Positions 16,454 to 24,176 of a stretch of DNA of 40,223 nt are shown piece after piece. The stretch is from Geobacter sp. UBA4074 (GTDB lineage: Bacteria > Desulfobacterota > Desulfuromonadia > Geobacterales > Pseudopelobacteraceae): positions 12,606 to 52,828 of the forward strand of contig DFYU01000104.1 in assembly GCA_002383415.1 (NCBI GenBank). Reading direction: 5' to 3'. Position 1 is the first letter of the stretch. Every line of letters starts with the position of its first letter. The notes under the pieces were generated by a model. It saw only the letters and a list, made by a program, of their open reading frames with translations. It had not been told where the DNA came from and made no database searches. The position numbers and the translations under genes were made by a program.

Positions 16454-16747
16454 TCAGTCCTTGAGCAGATCGCGTTGCAGTTGTTCGATGCCACGCTTCT
16501 CGCCCTGCGCCGCCACGGCGACCACGCCGAGCAACTGGGCGAGTTGTTGTCGCTCCAGTTGCCCGTCGGCGTCGAGAAAGGCTTGGGCTTGCGTGAGCGT
16601 GTAGCCCATCAAGTCACCGAGGCGGTGACCGGCGCGGATCAGGCGGGCGACGGCAGCGTCCCAGCCGAGTTCGTCAGCGAGCGCAGCGTCGGCGCGAGTC
16701 GCTGGGCCGCGCCCTGAATCGCCGGAACGACGTGCGCCACGAAAAAA
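16454..16747 (-). CDS. tail-assembly chaperone frameshift extension (gpT-like)
   Basis: A reading frame in the -1 phase relative to the gene before it. It has no ATG, GTG or TTG start between the slippery site and its conserved part. From the slip site it codes for about 95 residues, including ELGWDAAVARLIRAGH, GDLMGYTLTQAQAFL and a helical end LLKD. Its length, helical character and position right before the tape measure genes match the T part of lambda gpGT and its relatives. A -1 shift at 16741-16747 would give a fusion of about 195 residues. The ratio of fused to unfused product normally controls tail assembly. The fusion is inferred from the frames; the open frame itself is seen. Confidence 0.78.
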   Translation of the reverse strand, partial: FFRGARRSGDSGRGPATRADAALADELGWDAAVARLIRAGHRLGDLMGYTLTQAQAFLDADGQLERQQLAQLLGVVAVAAQGEKRGIEQLQRDLLKD

Positions 16748-17040
16748 TCCGCGTTCACCTCGAACACGGCGGCGGCCAGTCGTACGGCGTCCTCCAGCGA
16801 CAGGTCGTTGATCCACGCACGTTCACGCCGGGTGGTGATCGCCAGCAAATCCAGCACGGCATCGCCGTGCCGTCCCAGCAGCGCCATCCAGTCCGGATCA
16901 CTGGTGATTTCCTCGGCCATCGGGCGCACCACGGCCAACAGCCGTGGCAGTTCGCCCAGACGAATCGGCGTCAGTTCCAGCGCAATGCCCGACAGCGTGA
17001 CGACCACCGGCTCAGGGGGGAATGTGTTGAAGCCGTCCAT
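16639..17040 (-). CDS. tail-assembly chaperone (gpG-like)
   Basis: A 133-residue protein from the ATG at 17040, which overlaps the tail tube stop by one base; a GTG at 17043 is an alternative. It starts MDGFNTFPPEPVVVTLSGI and continues with LTPIRLGELPRLLAVVRP, typical of phage proteins of the gpG or tail-assembly chaperone type. The first 100 residues precede the slippery sequence. After it, the normal frame adds only 33 residues, ending SAGTLPSPA. It should bind the tape measure during tail assembly and be absent from the virion. Confidence 0.82.
   Translation of the reverse strand: MDGFNTFPPEPVVVTLSGIALELTPIRLGELPRLLAVVRPMAEEITSDPDWMALLGRHGDAVLDLLAITTRRERAWINDLSLEDAVRLAAAVFEVNADFFVAHVVPAIQGAAQRLAPTLRSLTNSAGTLPSPA
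16741..16747 (-). other. programmed -1 ribosomal frameshift site
   Basis: On the minus strand the codons GAT TTT TTC give the heptamer T TTT TTC in the correct phase for a -1 slip. Both tRNAs can re-pair on T-rich codons. About 30 nt downstream GGCGCG and CGCGCC could form a 6-bp stem with an 11-nt loop, farther than the usual 5-9 nt, so stimulation is uncertain. The site lies exactly where the upstream chaperone frame and the downstream -1 frame overlap. Confidence 0.8.
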
Positions 17041-17792
17041 CACAGCAGCACCAGTCGACCGAACTGCCCGAGATCACCACCGACTGGCTTGGTCAGATCC
17101 GCCAGTACCTGGCCCGACAACTCGAACTTCAGCAGTTCGTCCGTGATGATCGAGAGTTCCTTGGCCGGTTTGATGGCCACGCGGTACAGATCGATCACTA
17201 CCTCGCGGTTGCCGTCGGCGGTGTTGAGCCCCTCGAAGCGTATCCAGCGTTCGGGCAAGGGCTGGGTGAACATCGCCGTGCTCTGCGCCGCGCCATAGGC
17301 GTAATCGACGGTGAACGGCTCGGTGTACGGACCGCCCGACGTGGCATCGAGCACCACCAGTGAACCGTGCTTGGCATTGACGCTGTACTGGCTGACCGGG
17401 AGCGTCTTGGGCGTGGCATCCGAGTCTTGGATCTGCACGGCGGACACGTTTTGCATAGCCAACGGATACAGACTGCCCGGCGTGACCGGGTTGGGTAGCA
17501 GCTCGCCAGTCACGGTGCCGGGGGTGATCGCGGTCGTGGTGCCGTAGAGCGCGAGCGCAAGATTGGTGGCGATCAGTTCTTCCAGCGTGCAGGCGAATTC
17601 ACCTTTCTTGGTCTTGATGAGCTGCAGGTCGGTCAGCCGCTGGCCCGACTGCGCCTCCTGGTGCTCGATGGTGTCTACTGACAGCGAGACCTTCAGCTCG
17701 GGCACGTTGCCGACGAAGGTCAGCCCAGCCGGGTTGCCGAATTCATCGCGTGCGCCGATGTAGACGCGGCCTTGTCCGGAAAAGTAAGCCAT
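17040..17792 (-). CDS. major tail tube protein
   Basis: A 250-residue beta-rich protein at the place of lambda gpV. The start MAYFSGQGRVYIGARDEFG and the VGNVPELKVSLSVDTIEHQE block, with the later KKGEFACTLEELIATNLALALYG segment, are typical of tube proteins of GpA-terminase siphoviruses. These form stacked hexamers around the tape measure. The last 60 residues (GLNTADGNREVVIDLYRV, LKFELSGQVLADLTK) complete the sandwich. It follows the tail-completion genes and precedes the chaperones, as expected. Its stop overlaps the chaperone start by one base. Confidence 0.88.
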   Translation of the reverse strand: MAYFSGQGRVYIGARDEFGNPAGLTFVGNVPELKVSLSVDTIEHQEAQSGQRLTDLQLIKTKKGEFACTLEELIATNLALALYGTTTAITPGTVTGELLPNPVTPGSLYPLAMQNVSAVQIQDSDATPKTLPVSQYSVNAKHGSLVVLDATSGGPYTEPFTVDYAYGAAQSTAMFTQPLPERWIRFEGLNTADGNREVVIDLYRVAIKPAKELSIITDELLKFELSGQVLADLTKPVGGDLGQFGRLVLL

Positions 17793-17794
17793 GT

Positions 17795-17998
17795 TCAGTC
17801 TCCTTGGGTGGCTGCAGTTGTGGAAACACCGGACGTGGCATCACGGCGGGTGGGTTTGGAATCAGTGGCGGGGGTGGCCGCTTTGGCCGTGCCTTGTGTG
17901 ATCAGCCAACGGGCGCTGGCGTCATTCAGATCAAGGCGATCACCTACGGCGAGGCGCTTGCCTGCGTGGGTATGGGGTTTCAGTAGTTCGATGTGCAT
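17795..17998 (-). CDS. small head-tail region protein (DUF7210-like)
   Basis: A 67-residue protein from the ATG at 17998, with an AGGA ribosome site about 13 nt upstream. The sequence MHIELLKPHTHAGKRLAVGD, then SARWLITQGTAKA, is a small SH3-like pattern common between tail terminator and tube genes; I recall it as DUF7210. The rest is Ala/Thr-rich and probably disordered. A longer upstream frame is rejected because it overlaps the gene before it. Its exact role is unknown. Confidence 0.7.
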   Translation of the reverse strand: MHIELLKPHTHAGKRLAVGDRLDLNDASARWLITQGTAKAATPATDSKPTRRDATSGVSTTAATQGD

Positions 17999-18005
17999 GT
18001 GGGAT

Positions 18006-18431
18006 TCATCCTGTTTGGGTGAGGTCGATGGCGTGGGTGCGGTAGCGGATCTCGTAGCGGGCGGGCAGCGCGACGGCCCCGGCGTCGGCGTCGTCGAACT
18101 CCCATTCGCAGTCGATCTCGCGCACGGCGATGGCCAGACCGCCCAGATTCGGGTCGGCGAGCATTCCCGCGTGGGCCGCGACCAGCGCCTGGTCGGCGAC
18201 GTCGAAGGCATCTGCACCGCGTGCCACCACGGCAAGCCGGACGATCAGCAGCCGGTCGACCAGGTGGTTGGCGTGGGCGGTGATGCTGTCGCCATCAACG
18301 AAGAGCAGCAGCGCTGGACTGGCCTCGCGGGTGACCGGCACGGCAGGCATGCGCAGCACCGGTGTCGGAGCAATCGCAGATGCCAGGCGCGTGACGATCT
18401 CCCGCAAGACGCGCTCGCGGACGGAGTTCAT
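18006..18431 (-). CDS. tail terminator / completion protein (gpU- or gpZ-like)
   Basis: A 141-residue protein read from the ATG at 18431; a longer frame is rejected because it covers the preceding gene. It starts MNSVRERVLREIVTRLASAI, then PVTREASPALLLFVDGD and a beta-rich end with YEIRYRTHAIDLTQTG. This helix-then-sheet layout and its position before the tube gene fit a tail terminator, the ring that stops tube growth and meets the head. Lambda has both gpZ and gpU here; only one is obvious in this phage, so which role it fills is uncertain. Confidence 0.7.
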   Translation of the reverse strand: MNSVRERVLREIVTRLASAIAPTPVLRMPAVPVTREASPALLLFVDGDSITAHANHLVDRLLIVRLAVVARGADAFDVADQALVAAHAGMLADPNLGGLAIAVREIDCEWEFDDADAGAVALPARYEIRYRTHAIDLTQTG

Positions 18432-18441
18432 GGGGTGTTCC

Positions 18442-18720
18442 TCAGAGTTGGGAGAGCGAGGCGCGACGCTCGGAGCCGTCGCCGATGGCGCGAACATCGC
18501 GCACCTGATAGGTATTGCCTGCCACCTCGACCGTGTCCCCGGCAGCCAGCGTCAGCCAGGACGCCGGGTAGTCGATCTGGTAGTCCCGCGACAGCGCAAA
18601 ACCATCCAGCACGGTTTCGTCGGGGGCACGGAAGGCGCAGTGCACGGTGCTGCCCGCCACCGTGACGGGGGTCAGCAGTCCTGCACTGCGGGCCGCCTCG
18701 TACAACGTCGCGACATCCAT
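18442..18720 (-). CDS. head-tail joining protein (gpFII-like)
   Basis: A 92-residue protein from the ATG at 18720, which overlaps the capsid gene stop by one base. The pattern of a short N-terminal helix (DVATLYEAARSAG) followed by beta strands (LTLAAGDTVEVAGNTYQVRDV) resembles lambda gpFII and similar joining proteins that bind the connector from below. It sits between the capsid and tail-completion genes as gpFII does. The match rests on layout and general pattern rather than a diagnostic motif. Confidence 0.68.
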   Translation of the reverse strand: MDVATLYEAARSAGLLTPVTVAGSTVHCAFRAPDETVLDGFALSRDYQIDYPASWLTLAAGDTVEVAGNTYQVRDVRAIGDGSERRASLSQL

Positions 18721-19742
18721 CAGGCAGCAACGAGCTTGATCAGCACGCCAGGGCGATGGCACATCGGCAACGGGTTCGATTGCGTGTGCAAATCAGTGCC
18801 CCGGTCGAATTTGCGCGGCTCCTGCTTGGCATACAGCGGCTGGCCGATGGTGTTCACGGTCTCGTTGAAATCCGCTGGCGCGAAGTAGGTCGCGAAGGTA
18901 TCCACCGTGCCGACCGGGAAGGCATGGGCTTCCCCTGCGGCAATGAAGCGGCGCGATCCCAGCGTGCCGTCGGCTTGCACAAAGGACGCCTGGCCACGGT
19001 ATTCCTCGAAGGTGATGCCGCTGTAGCTGAAGCCCGAGCGCATGTCGTTGATCAGCACCGCGCCCTGCTGCCAGTTCTGGTAGGCGGTCTTGACCTCCTT
19101 GTGGGTGGTCAGCGCCCGGAAAAACTCGGTCGAGCACAGCACATGCACGCCGGTCGAGAACTCGCCGGTGAGCCCATCTTCCATGAGGCCCAGCAACTCC
19201 AGGCAGGCAGTCTTGATTTGCCCGTTGTCGGCCGCCGTCGAAAACTCGAAGGACACCGATTGCGCAGTGATGTCGAACTCGTCGAACAGATCGACGAGTT
19301 CACTGCCGTCGGCGTCGAGGATCTTGCCCTTGAGCGCCCCCATGCGCAGATGCTCCAGGGTGATCGCGTGCTTGTTGCGCATGGTCTCCAGATGGCGCGC
19401 CATGACACCGCCGATGGCTTCCATTTCGGTTTCGGAACCGAAGGCGCGCAGTCCTTGCACTTCCTCGGGCAGAACCACGTCGTCGTGGGGGATGTGCGGG
19501 ATCACGAAGGAGCGCAGGTTGCGCTTGCCACGTTCACCCACCGTGCCGGGCGAACCGGGCGCGCGGGTGGGCAGCAGGTTCAGACGACCGGCGTACTCCT
19601 CGACGATGATTTGCCGGGTGCGCACTGGCTTGGCCGGGAACAGGTTGAGTTGCTCCAGCCGCCCGTAACGGTTGGGCAGGAGGTTGAGGGCGGCCGTCAG
19701 GCTGGCCATCGAAAAGCCGGGGTTTTCAAAAGGGTTCTGCAT
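18720..19742 (-). CDS. major capsid protein, gpE family
   Basis: A 340-residue capsid protein of the lambda gpE type (HK97 fold). Recognised blocks are LTAALNLLPNRYGRLEQLNLF near the start, ETMRNKHAITLEHLRMGALKG around residues 120-140, EFFRALTTHKEVKTAY, and the FNETVNTIGQPLYAKQEP end. It forms the icosahedral shell together with the decoration protein encoded just before it. The ATG at 19742 is preceded by CTGGAGAT and by a GC hairpin, so expression may be partly separate from the protease/scaffold genes. No odd features were seen. Confidence 0.93.
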   Translation of the reverse strand: MQNPFENPGFSMASLTAALNLLPNRYGRLEQLNLFPAKPVRTRQIIVEEYAGRLNLLPTRAPGSPGTVGERGKRNLRSFVIPHIPHDDVVLPEEVQGLRAFGSETEMEAIGGVMARHLETMRNKHAITLEHLRMGALKGKILDADGSELVDLFDEFDITAQSVSFEFSTAADNGQIKTACLELLGLMEDGLTGEFSTGVHVLCSTEFFRALTTHKEVKTAYQNWQQGAVLINDMRSGFSYSGITFEEYRGQASFVQADGTLGSRRFIAAGEAHAFPVGTVDTFATYFAPADFNETVNTIGQPLYAKQEPRKFDRGTDLHTQSNPLPMCHRPGVLIKLVAA

Positions 19743-19763
19743 TTGGGATCTCCAGAAATGACG

Positions 19764-19784
19764 AAACCCGCCAGCGGCGGGTTT
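19764..19784 (-). terminator. GC-rich hairpin upstream of the capsid gene
   Basis: A perfect 9-bp inverted repeat, AAACCCGCC and GGCGGGTTT, with a 3-nt loop, in the 87-bp gap between the decoration and capsid genes. On the minus strand it is followed by CGTCATTTCTGGAGAT and the capsid ATG. It is nearly the same module as at 5931-5955. It may stop some transcripts after the decoration gene or stabilise the 5' end of a processed capsid mRNA. Confidence 0.6.
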
Positions 19785-19829
19785 TGGGGGGAGTGAAACG
19801 GAGCGTTGGAAGTGGGTCAGGCGCGGGTT

Positions 19830-20207
19830 TTAGGCACTCTCGCGGGCCAGGACTCCACGTTCTGCGAGTTGCTTGATGGCCGCCACTTTGTGCGCAGTGC
19901 TGATGCCTGTCGGCCAGACCAATGCGCCGCGCGCGACGATGGCGTGGCGGGCGATCAGGATCGCGTCCTCACGGTCGATCAGCGTCGCATCGACGTCATT
20001 TCCGAGCACGCCAACGGCGGTTTCCGTGCCGTCCGAGGCGCTCGGGTCGAGGGCCTTGAGCTTGGCGGTAGCCGTTTCGCGGCCCACCACGGTACCCAGC
20101 GACAGGTTCTGGGCGGCCGCGACGGTGTCCTGGTCACGCGAGTAGAGATTCGGCGCTTCGTACTTCAACAGGTCGCCGAGATTCTTGGGTTGAGAGACAG
20201 TGGGCAT
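19830..20207 (-). CDS. head decoration protein (gpD family)
   Basis: A 125-residue protein matching lambda gpD-like trimers that clamp the capsid surface after expansion. Motifs include the N-terminal DLLKYEAPNLYSRDQ, the central LGTVVGRETATAKLKAL and the ILIARHAIVARGALVWP block. It lies between the protease/scaffold gene and the capsid gene as in lambda (C-Nu3-D-E). The ATG at 20207 follows the scaffold stop by three bases, so translation is likely coupled. Confidence 0.88.
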   Translation of the reverse strand: MPTVSQPKNLGDLLKYEAPNLYSRDQDTVAAAQNLSLGTVVGRETATAKLKALDPSASDGTETAVGVLGNDVDATLIDREDAILIARHAIVARGALVWPTGISTAHKVAAIKQLAERGVLARESA

Positions 20208-20210
20208 GGC

Positions 20211-20585
20211 TTACTCCTTGGCGGTGAGTTTCTTGACGGCAGCGACCACCGGACTGTTTTCCGGGTGCTGGCTGGTTCCTGCATCGGCGGTGATACGCGA
20301 GGCGATTTCGGGTTGGTCGGCACGGGCGTCGAGCAAGGCGCGGCGCACCTGCGCTTCCGAGAAGCCTGCTGCGAGGAATTCCGCCGTGCGTTGGGACTGG
20401 CCTGCGATCAGGCACATCTCTGCAATGGCCTGAGCTTGGCCGCGCCCGCTGGCGAAGGACTGCGCCAGTGCGTCTTGGGCGGCAGGCGTCGATTGCGGAT
20501 CGCTCTCAAGCTGCGACTGGTCGCCCTGTGGGTCGGTGTCGGCCAGATCACTCGGGTTTTCGTGGTCGTCTTTGGGGTCGGTCAT
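20211..20585 (-). CDS. nested scaffold protein (Nu3-like), internal start
   Basis: The ATG at 20585 lies in frame inside the protease gene and is preceded by GGAGAAC with a 3-nt gap to the ATG, a strong ribosome site. It would make a 124-residue acidic, glutamine-rich, helical protein identical to the C-terminal part of the longer product. Lambda makes its scaffold gpNu3 from an in-frame start inside gene C in just this way. The ribosome site is seen in the sequence; use of the start is inferred. Confidence 0.78.
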   Translation of the reverse strand: MTDPKDDHENPSDLADTDPQGDQSQLESDPQSTPAAQDALAQSFASGRGQAQAIAEMCLIAGQSQRTAEFLAAGFSEAQVRRALLDARADQPEIASRITADAGTSQHPENSPVVAAVKKLTAKE

Positions 20586-21518
20586 GGTGTTCTCCAGGGT
20601 GAAAGGTTTGCTTCGGGGTGGGTTTGAAATGGATTGAGTGGACAGGCTTCGCGGCGAGGCGCGGGCCACACCAGGCTGCGCCAACCGCTGCTTGGCAGCC
20701 AACGCGTCGGTGAACTCGGTCATCACCGCATCAAACGGCATCACCGCGTCGGCGAGGCCTGCTGCCACCGCCTGCTCGCCATAGAACAGCCCCGCTTCGG
20801 TGGCGCGCACGGCATCCGGATCGATGCCGCGCATCTGTCCGACCTGATTCACGAAGATGTCGTAGAGGCGATCCACCTCGGTCTGCAACGCGGTGGTGGC
20901 CTGGGGGGTGAGTGGCTCGTGCGGGGAGAAATCGTTCTTGTGGCTGCCCGCGAAGACAGCGGTGTAGTTCAGGCCGTCCTTGGCGTCCCTCACCGACTGG
21001 TCGACGTGTAGCGCGATCACGCCAACCGACCCGACGCCAGCGGTCTGCGACAGCGTCAGGCGCTGGCAGGCTGCCGCGATGGCAAAAGCCGCCGAGTACG
21101 CGGCATCGTTGGCGTGCGCCCAGATCGGCTTGATGGTGCTGGCAGCGCGGATGCGCTCGGCCAACTCGAACACACCCGACGCCTCGCCGCCGGGCGAATC
21201 CAGATCGAGCAGGATGCCCGCCACCTGTGGGTCGGCCAGCGCGGCGTCCAGTCGGGCTTCGATCTCGCCGTAGGACATCAGGCCAGAGGCGGCTTCGATA
21301 CCCATCGAACGTCTGACCAGCGTGCCGACCACCGGGATGACGGCAATGCCAGCCTGACCCGGTGTGGCGCTTTGGCGCGGCATGGGCAGCGGCAACGCCA
21401 TGTCCAGATCGGGCAAGCCGATGCGGGAACCCAACACGGAGAGGATCACGTCGAGTTTGGGACGCGCAATGAGGAGCGGCGTCCCGTAGAGGCGGGACGC
21501 CAGATGAACGAGTTGCAT
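20211..21518 (-). CDS. S49-family capsid maturation protease with C-terminal scaffold domain (gpC-like)
   Basis: A 435-residue protein of the lambda gpC type. The first 270 residues form the S49/SppA protease. DLDSPGGE lies at residues 105-112, the nucleophile is S142 in AAYSAAF, and the partner lysine is probably K194 in GSHKNDFSP. The last 124 residues (from MTDPKDDHENPSD) are acidic and helical, like a scaffold. This half also has its own ribosome site and start. The protease cleaves scaffold and connector proteins in the prohead. It starts one base after the portal stop. Confidence 0.9.
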   Translation of the reverse strand: MQLVHLASRLYGTPLLIARPKLDVILSVLGSRIGLPDLDMALPLPMPRQSATPGQAGIAVIPVVGTLVRRSMGIEAASGLMSYGEIEARLDAALADPQVAGILLDLDSPGGEASGVFELAERIRAASTIKPIWAHANDAAYSAAFAIAAACQRLTLSQTAGVGSVGVIALHVDQSVRDAKDGLNYTAVFAGSHKNDFSPHEPLTPQATTALQTEVDRLYDIFVNQVGQMRGIDPDAVRATEAGLFYGEQAVAAGLADAVMPFDAVMTEFTDALAAKQRLAQPGVARASPRSLSTQSISNPPRSKPFTLENTMTDPKDDHENPSDLADTDPQGDQSQLESDPQSTPAAQDALAQSFASGRGQAQAIAEMCLIAGQSQRTAEFLAAGFSEAQVRRALLDARADQPEIASRITADAGTSQHPENSPVVAAVKKLTAKE

Positions 21519-21519
21519 G

Positions 21520-23052
21520 TCAGTTGTCCTGTTGGTCTTGCGGCACGGTCACCGTGGCGGCCGCATTCATGGGAGCGCCCAACGTCGATGGTTGGGGCGC
21601 TTTGTCGTGGCGCGGGTCGGAGTCGAAGACCAGACCGAGCGCATCGGCGCGCTGGTTGTCGGCGGCGATCTCGCGGTCGATGTCCTCGGCGTCGTAGCCG
21701 AAGGCCGAGATGGCTTCCGAGCGAGACAGCAGCCCGGCGCGAATGGCGGTCAGCATCGCGTCGAATTCCTTCTTGGGATCGACCCACTGCCAACCCTGTG
21801 GAATCCATTTGGCCGCGAAGTAGTCGCGCTTCTTCTCGGTGAACTGCGGCAGCGCCAGCGCGCCTTCAAGTAGCGCCTGCTCCATCCAGGCACGCCAGAT
21901 CGGGCGGCACAGCTGGTGGACGATCACGCCGTGCTGGATGGCCTCACAGCGGCGGCGAAACTCCAGCAGCCCGGCCCGGATCGACGAATAGTTCACTTGC
22001 GTCAGGTCGCCGGTCAGCATCTCGTAGGTGATGCCCATCGCCGCTGCCACCGCCCGGAACTGCATGCGCAGGAATTCGGCGTAGCTCGCGCCAACGTCGG
22101 CGGGCTGACTGAACTTCACGTCCTCGCCGGGCTCCAGGATCTGCATCGTGCCCGGCTCCAGCCCGGCCAATGCCGCACCGCTGGCATCCGGCAAGCCTTC
22201 ACCCATCAGGTTGTCCTCAGGTGACAGGCGCGTGATGAAGCCCGCGAACATCGCGGCGGTTTTCTTGCGCACGAGCTCGGCGTCGTCGTACTGGTCGAGT
22301 TCGTTGAGCTTGACCAGTGCGCGCGCCAGCCATGGTTCGCCCCGGATCTGTCCAGGCCGCAAGGGACGAAACATGTGAATGATTTCGCTGGCCGGGACAC
22401 GCACTGTGTCGAGACCGCCCACCACGCCACCGGTGCCCGACATCGGGGCCAGTGAGCCATCACCAGGATGCGAGCGATACAGGTGGTAAGCCACCCGCCG
22501 TCCGAGCTTGTCGAACTCGATGCCCGCACGGATGACGTTTCCGGAAGCCAACTCTTGATTCAGCGTGGCTGGCAGGTGTTCGGGTTCGAGCAACTGCAAC
22601 TGCAGGCCAACCGGCAGCCCATCCTCCGGGCGGCGATAGCGCAGCCGCACCAGACATTCCCCGCCTTCGAGCATGGCGCGACAGGCCAAGGCCTGCAGTC
22701 CGTAGAAATCGGTCAGTCCGGCGGCATCGGCCTCCTCGCACCAGTCCCACCACAGGCTGTGGATCGCTTCGCGCAGGGGCTGATCGGCCAGCATGCTCTG
22801 CGGCTTGATGCCGGTGCCGATGGCGTTCGAGACAAAGGCCTCGACGCCTGCCGCTGCCCAGGCATTGCGGCGTACCAGATCGTGGCTCTTGGCGCGCAAC
22901 TCGTTCTGGGTGAACGCCAGTGCTGCGACTGCGCCTGGATTGCCGACCTGCCACGCCAATGCGCGACGGCCGCCACCGATACCGTCATAGAACGGTGTGC
23001 CGCCAAGCAGACTCATGCCGACGCGTCTACGCATTCGGTCAAACCATTGCAT
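21520..23052 (-). CDS. portal protein (gpB family)
   Basis: A 510-residue portal of the lambda type, read from the ATG at 23052; the longer frame adds 18 residues lying in the gpW-like gene. The N-terminal part carries AWAAAGVEAFVSNAIGTGIKP and the family-typical DWCEEADAAGLTDFYGLQ. The middle has IIHMFRPLRPGQIRGEPWLA, and the stem/wing region has QVNYSSIRAGLLEFRRR. Portals form a 12-mer at one capsid vertex through which DNA is packed. Position between the gpW-like and protease genes is as in lambda (W-B-C). Confidence 0.94.
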   Translation of the reverse strand: MQWFDRMRRRVGMSLLGGTPFYDGIGGGRRALAWQVGNPGAVAALAFTQNELRAKSHDLVRRNAWAAAGVEAFVSNAIGTGIKPQSMLADQPLREAIHSLWWDWCEEADAAGLTDFYGLQALACRAMLEGGECLVRLRYRRPEDGLPVGLQLQLLEPEHLPATLNQELASGNVIRAGIEFDKLGRRVAYHLYRSHPGDGSLAPMSGTGGVVGGLDTVRVPASEIIHMFRPLRPGQIRGEPWLARALVKLNELDQYDDAELVRKKTAAMFAGFITRLSPEDNLMGEGLPDASGAALAGLEPGTMQILEPGEDVKFSQPADVGASYAEFLRMQFRAVAAAMGITYEMLTGDLTQVNYSSIRAGLLEFRRRCEAIQHGVIVHQLCRPIWRAWMEQALLEGALALPQFTEKKRDYFAAKWIPQGWQWVDPKKEFDAMLTAIRAGLLSRSEAISAFGYDAEDIDREIAADNQRADALGLVFDSDPRHDKAPQPSTLGAPMNAAATVTVPQDQQDN

Positions 23053-23054
23053 GT

Positions 23055-23276
23055 TCAGAACCCTTTGCCGGTGGTGACCCGGATCTGGCGTGGCGCGCCA
23101 GGCCAAAGTCCGGTGTCCACGGCCTGCTCGAAGAGGTCGCGCTTGACCGCCGCAATGGCGGCCTGGAGTTCATCGACGCTGCGGTACTCGACGGTCTTGT
23201 CGCCAAAGGTCACGCGCTTTTCGCCCTTGACCAGCGCCGCTTCCAGTGCGTCGAGGTGTGCTTGTGTGTAGGCCAT
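23055..23276 (-). CDS. gpW-like head-tail connector protein
   Basis: A 73-residue protein from the ATG at 23276, overlapping the preceding stop by one base. The sequence HLDALEAALVKGEKRVTFGD followed by VEYRSVDELQAAI is the gpW pattern: a helix, a beta hairpin and a second helix. gpW binds below the portal and lets the head accept a tail. It lies directly before the portal as in lambda. A longer upstream frame is a shadow of the fibre-like gene. Confidence 0.88.
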   Translation of the reverse strand: MAYTQAHLDALEAALVKGEKRVTFGDKTVEYRSVDELQAAIAAVKRDLFEQAVDTGLWPGAPRQIRVTTGKGF

Positions 23277-23668
23277 CAGCGGTACACCGTGAGGTTGATT
23301 TCGGAGGAATCGGAAAACGATGCAGATGTGGTGGCGCAACTGATGTCGACGTACTGAGCGGTCTTCTGGTCGGTGCTGGATCGCACTATGGCAATGCGCT
23401 GCGTGCCGCTGTTGGTGCTGCTGCGGGCAAGCGCCGTCCAGCAATAGTTGGCGTCGGGCATGGCAACGGCGAAGGTCACGCGGTAGCGACCCGCCGCCGT
23501 CCGGGTCACGCTGGCCACGTTGTGCGATGCGCGCACGACGACCTGCGTGCCGACATAGCCGAAACACACCCACGCCCGGGCCACGCCGGGGTGGGTGGCG
23601 TCGATCTTGGTCTTAACCTCGAGCCCGACACGACTGGCCAGCGCACTGATGCGCGATGCGAGGCTCAT
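23276..23668 (-). CDS. fibre-like structural protein with knob-type domain
   Basis: A 130-residue protein. The N-terminus MSLASRISALASRVG is an amphipathic helix; the rest is beta-rich, with HNVASVTRTAAGRYRVTFAV and AMPDANYCWTALA, a pattern common in the C-terminal knobs of phage tail fibres. It shares its N-terminal motif with the next gene upstream. Fibre-type proteins normally lie after the tail tip, so its place between terminase and the connector is unusual. It might decorate the head, since some phages carry capsid fibres. The start overlaps the neighbouring stop by one base. Confidence 0.68.
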   Translation of the reverse strand: MSLASRISALASRVGLEVKTKIDATHPGVARAWVCFGYVGTQVVVRASHNVASVTRTAAGRYRVTFAVAMPDANYCWTALARSSTNSGTQRIAIVRSSTDQKTAQYVDISCATTSASFSDSSEINLTVYR

Positions 23669-24159
23669 CAGACCAGCGCACCCACAAAGACCGCGACGAA
23701 GTCTGTGTCGGTATTGCCGACATCGGTGGCTGCGACGGCTCCGATGTTGCTGCGCGCCTGAAGTTGCTCGGCCACGGTCAGCGACTGCGCCGCATCGAAG
23801 CGCACGCGGTTGTTCACGGCGGCGAGCAGCGCATCCAGACCGCTGGTGCCGTTCTGCAGCAGTTGCTGGATTTCCACCAGCGTGTCGTAGGCGGCATCGG
23901 CACCGCCCAAGATCTCGGTCTTGAGCGCATCGAGCAGCGAGACGATCTTGTTGGACGAGTACGTGGTCGTGGTCGCGACGTGCGCATCGTCGATCACCGC
24001 CGACGACACCACGGCAGCTTTCAGTTCGTTGATGGCCGCGACCAGATTCGACTTGTCGGTGGTGGTGAGGTTGGCCAGGTTGCCTGCCTTGGCGCGGACG
24101 TCGTTGAACTCCTGCGCGACGCGGATGACCAGGCTTTCGATACGGGTAGCAAGACTCAT
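23668..24159 (-). CDS. fibre-like structural protein, helical/repeat type
   Basis: A 163-residue protein with an N-terminal MSLATRIESLVIRVAQE helix like its neighbour's. It continues with segments typical of phage fibre shafts: TTTDKSNLVAAINELK, then YDTLVEIQQLLQNGTSGLDAL and VRFDAAQSLTVAEQLQARSN. It ends VAVFVGALV. It has no membrane helix or enzyme motif. It follows the large terminase subunit by 17 nt. With its neighbour it makes a two-gene insert in the otherwise lambda-like order terminase-W-portal. Whether it belongs to head or tail cannot be told. Confidence 0.68.
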   Translation of the reverse strand: MSLATRIESLVIRVAQEFNDVRAKAGNLANLTTTDKSNLVAAINELKAAVVSSAVIDDAHVATTTTYSSNKIVSLLDALKTEILGGADAAYDTLVEIQQLLQNGTSGLDALLAAVNNRVRFDAAQSLTVAEQLQARSNIGAVAATDVGNTDTDFVAVFVGALV

Positions 24160-24176
24160 GTTTTCTCCTTGAGGTG

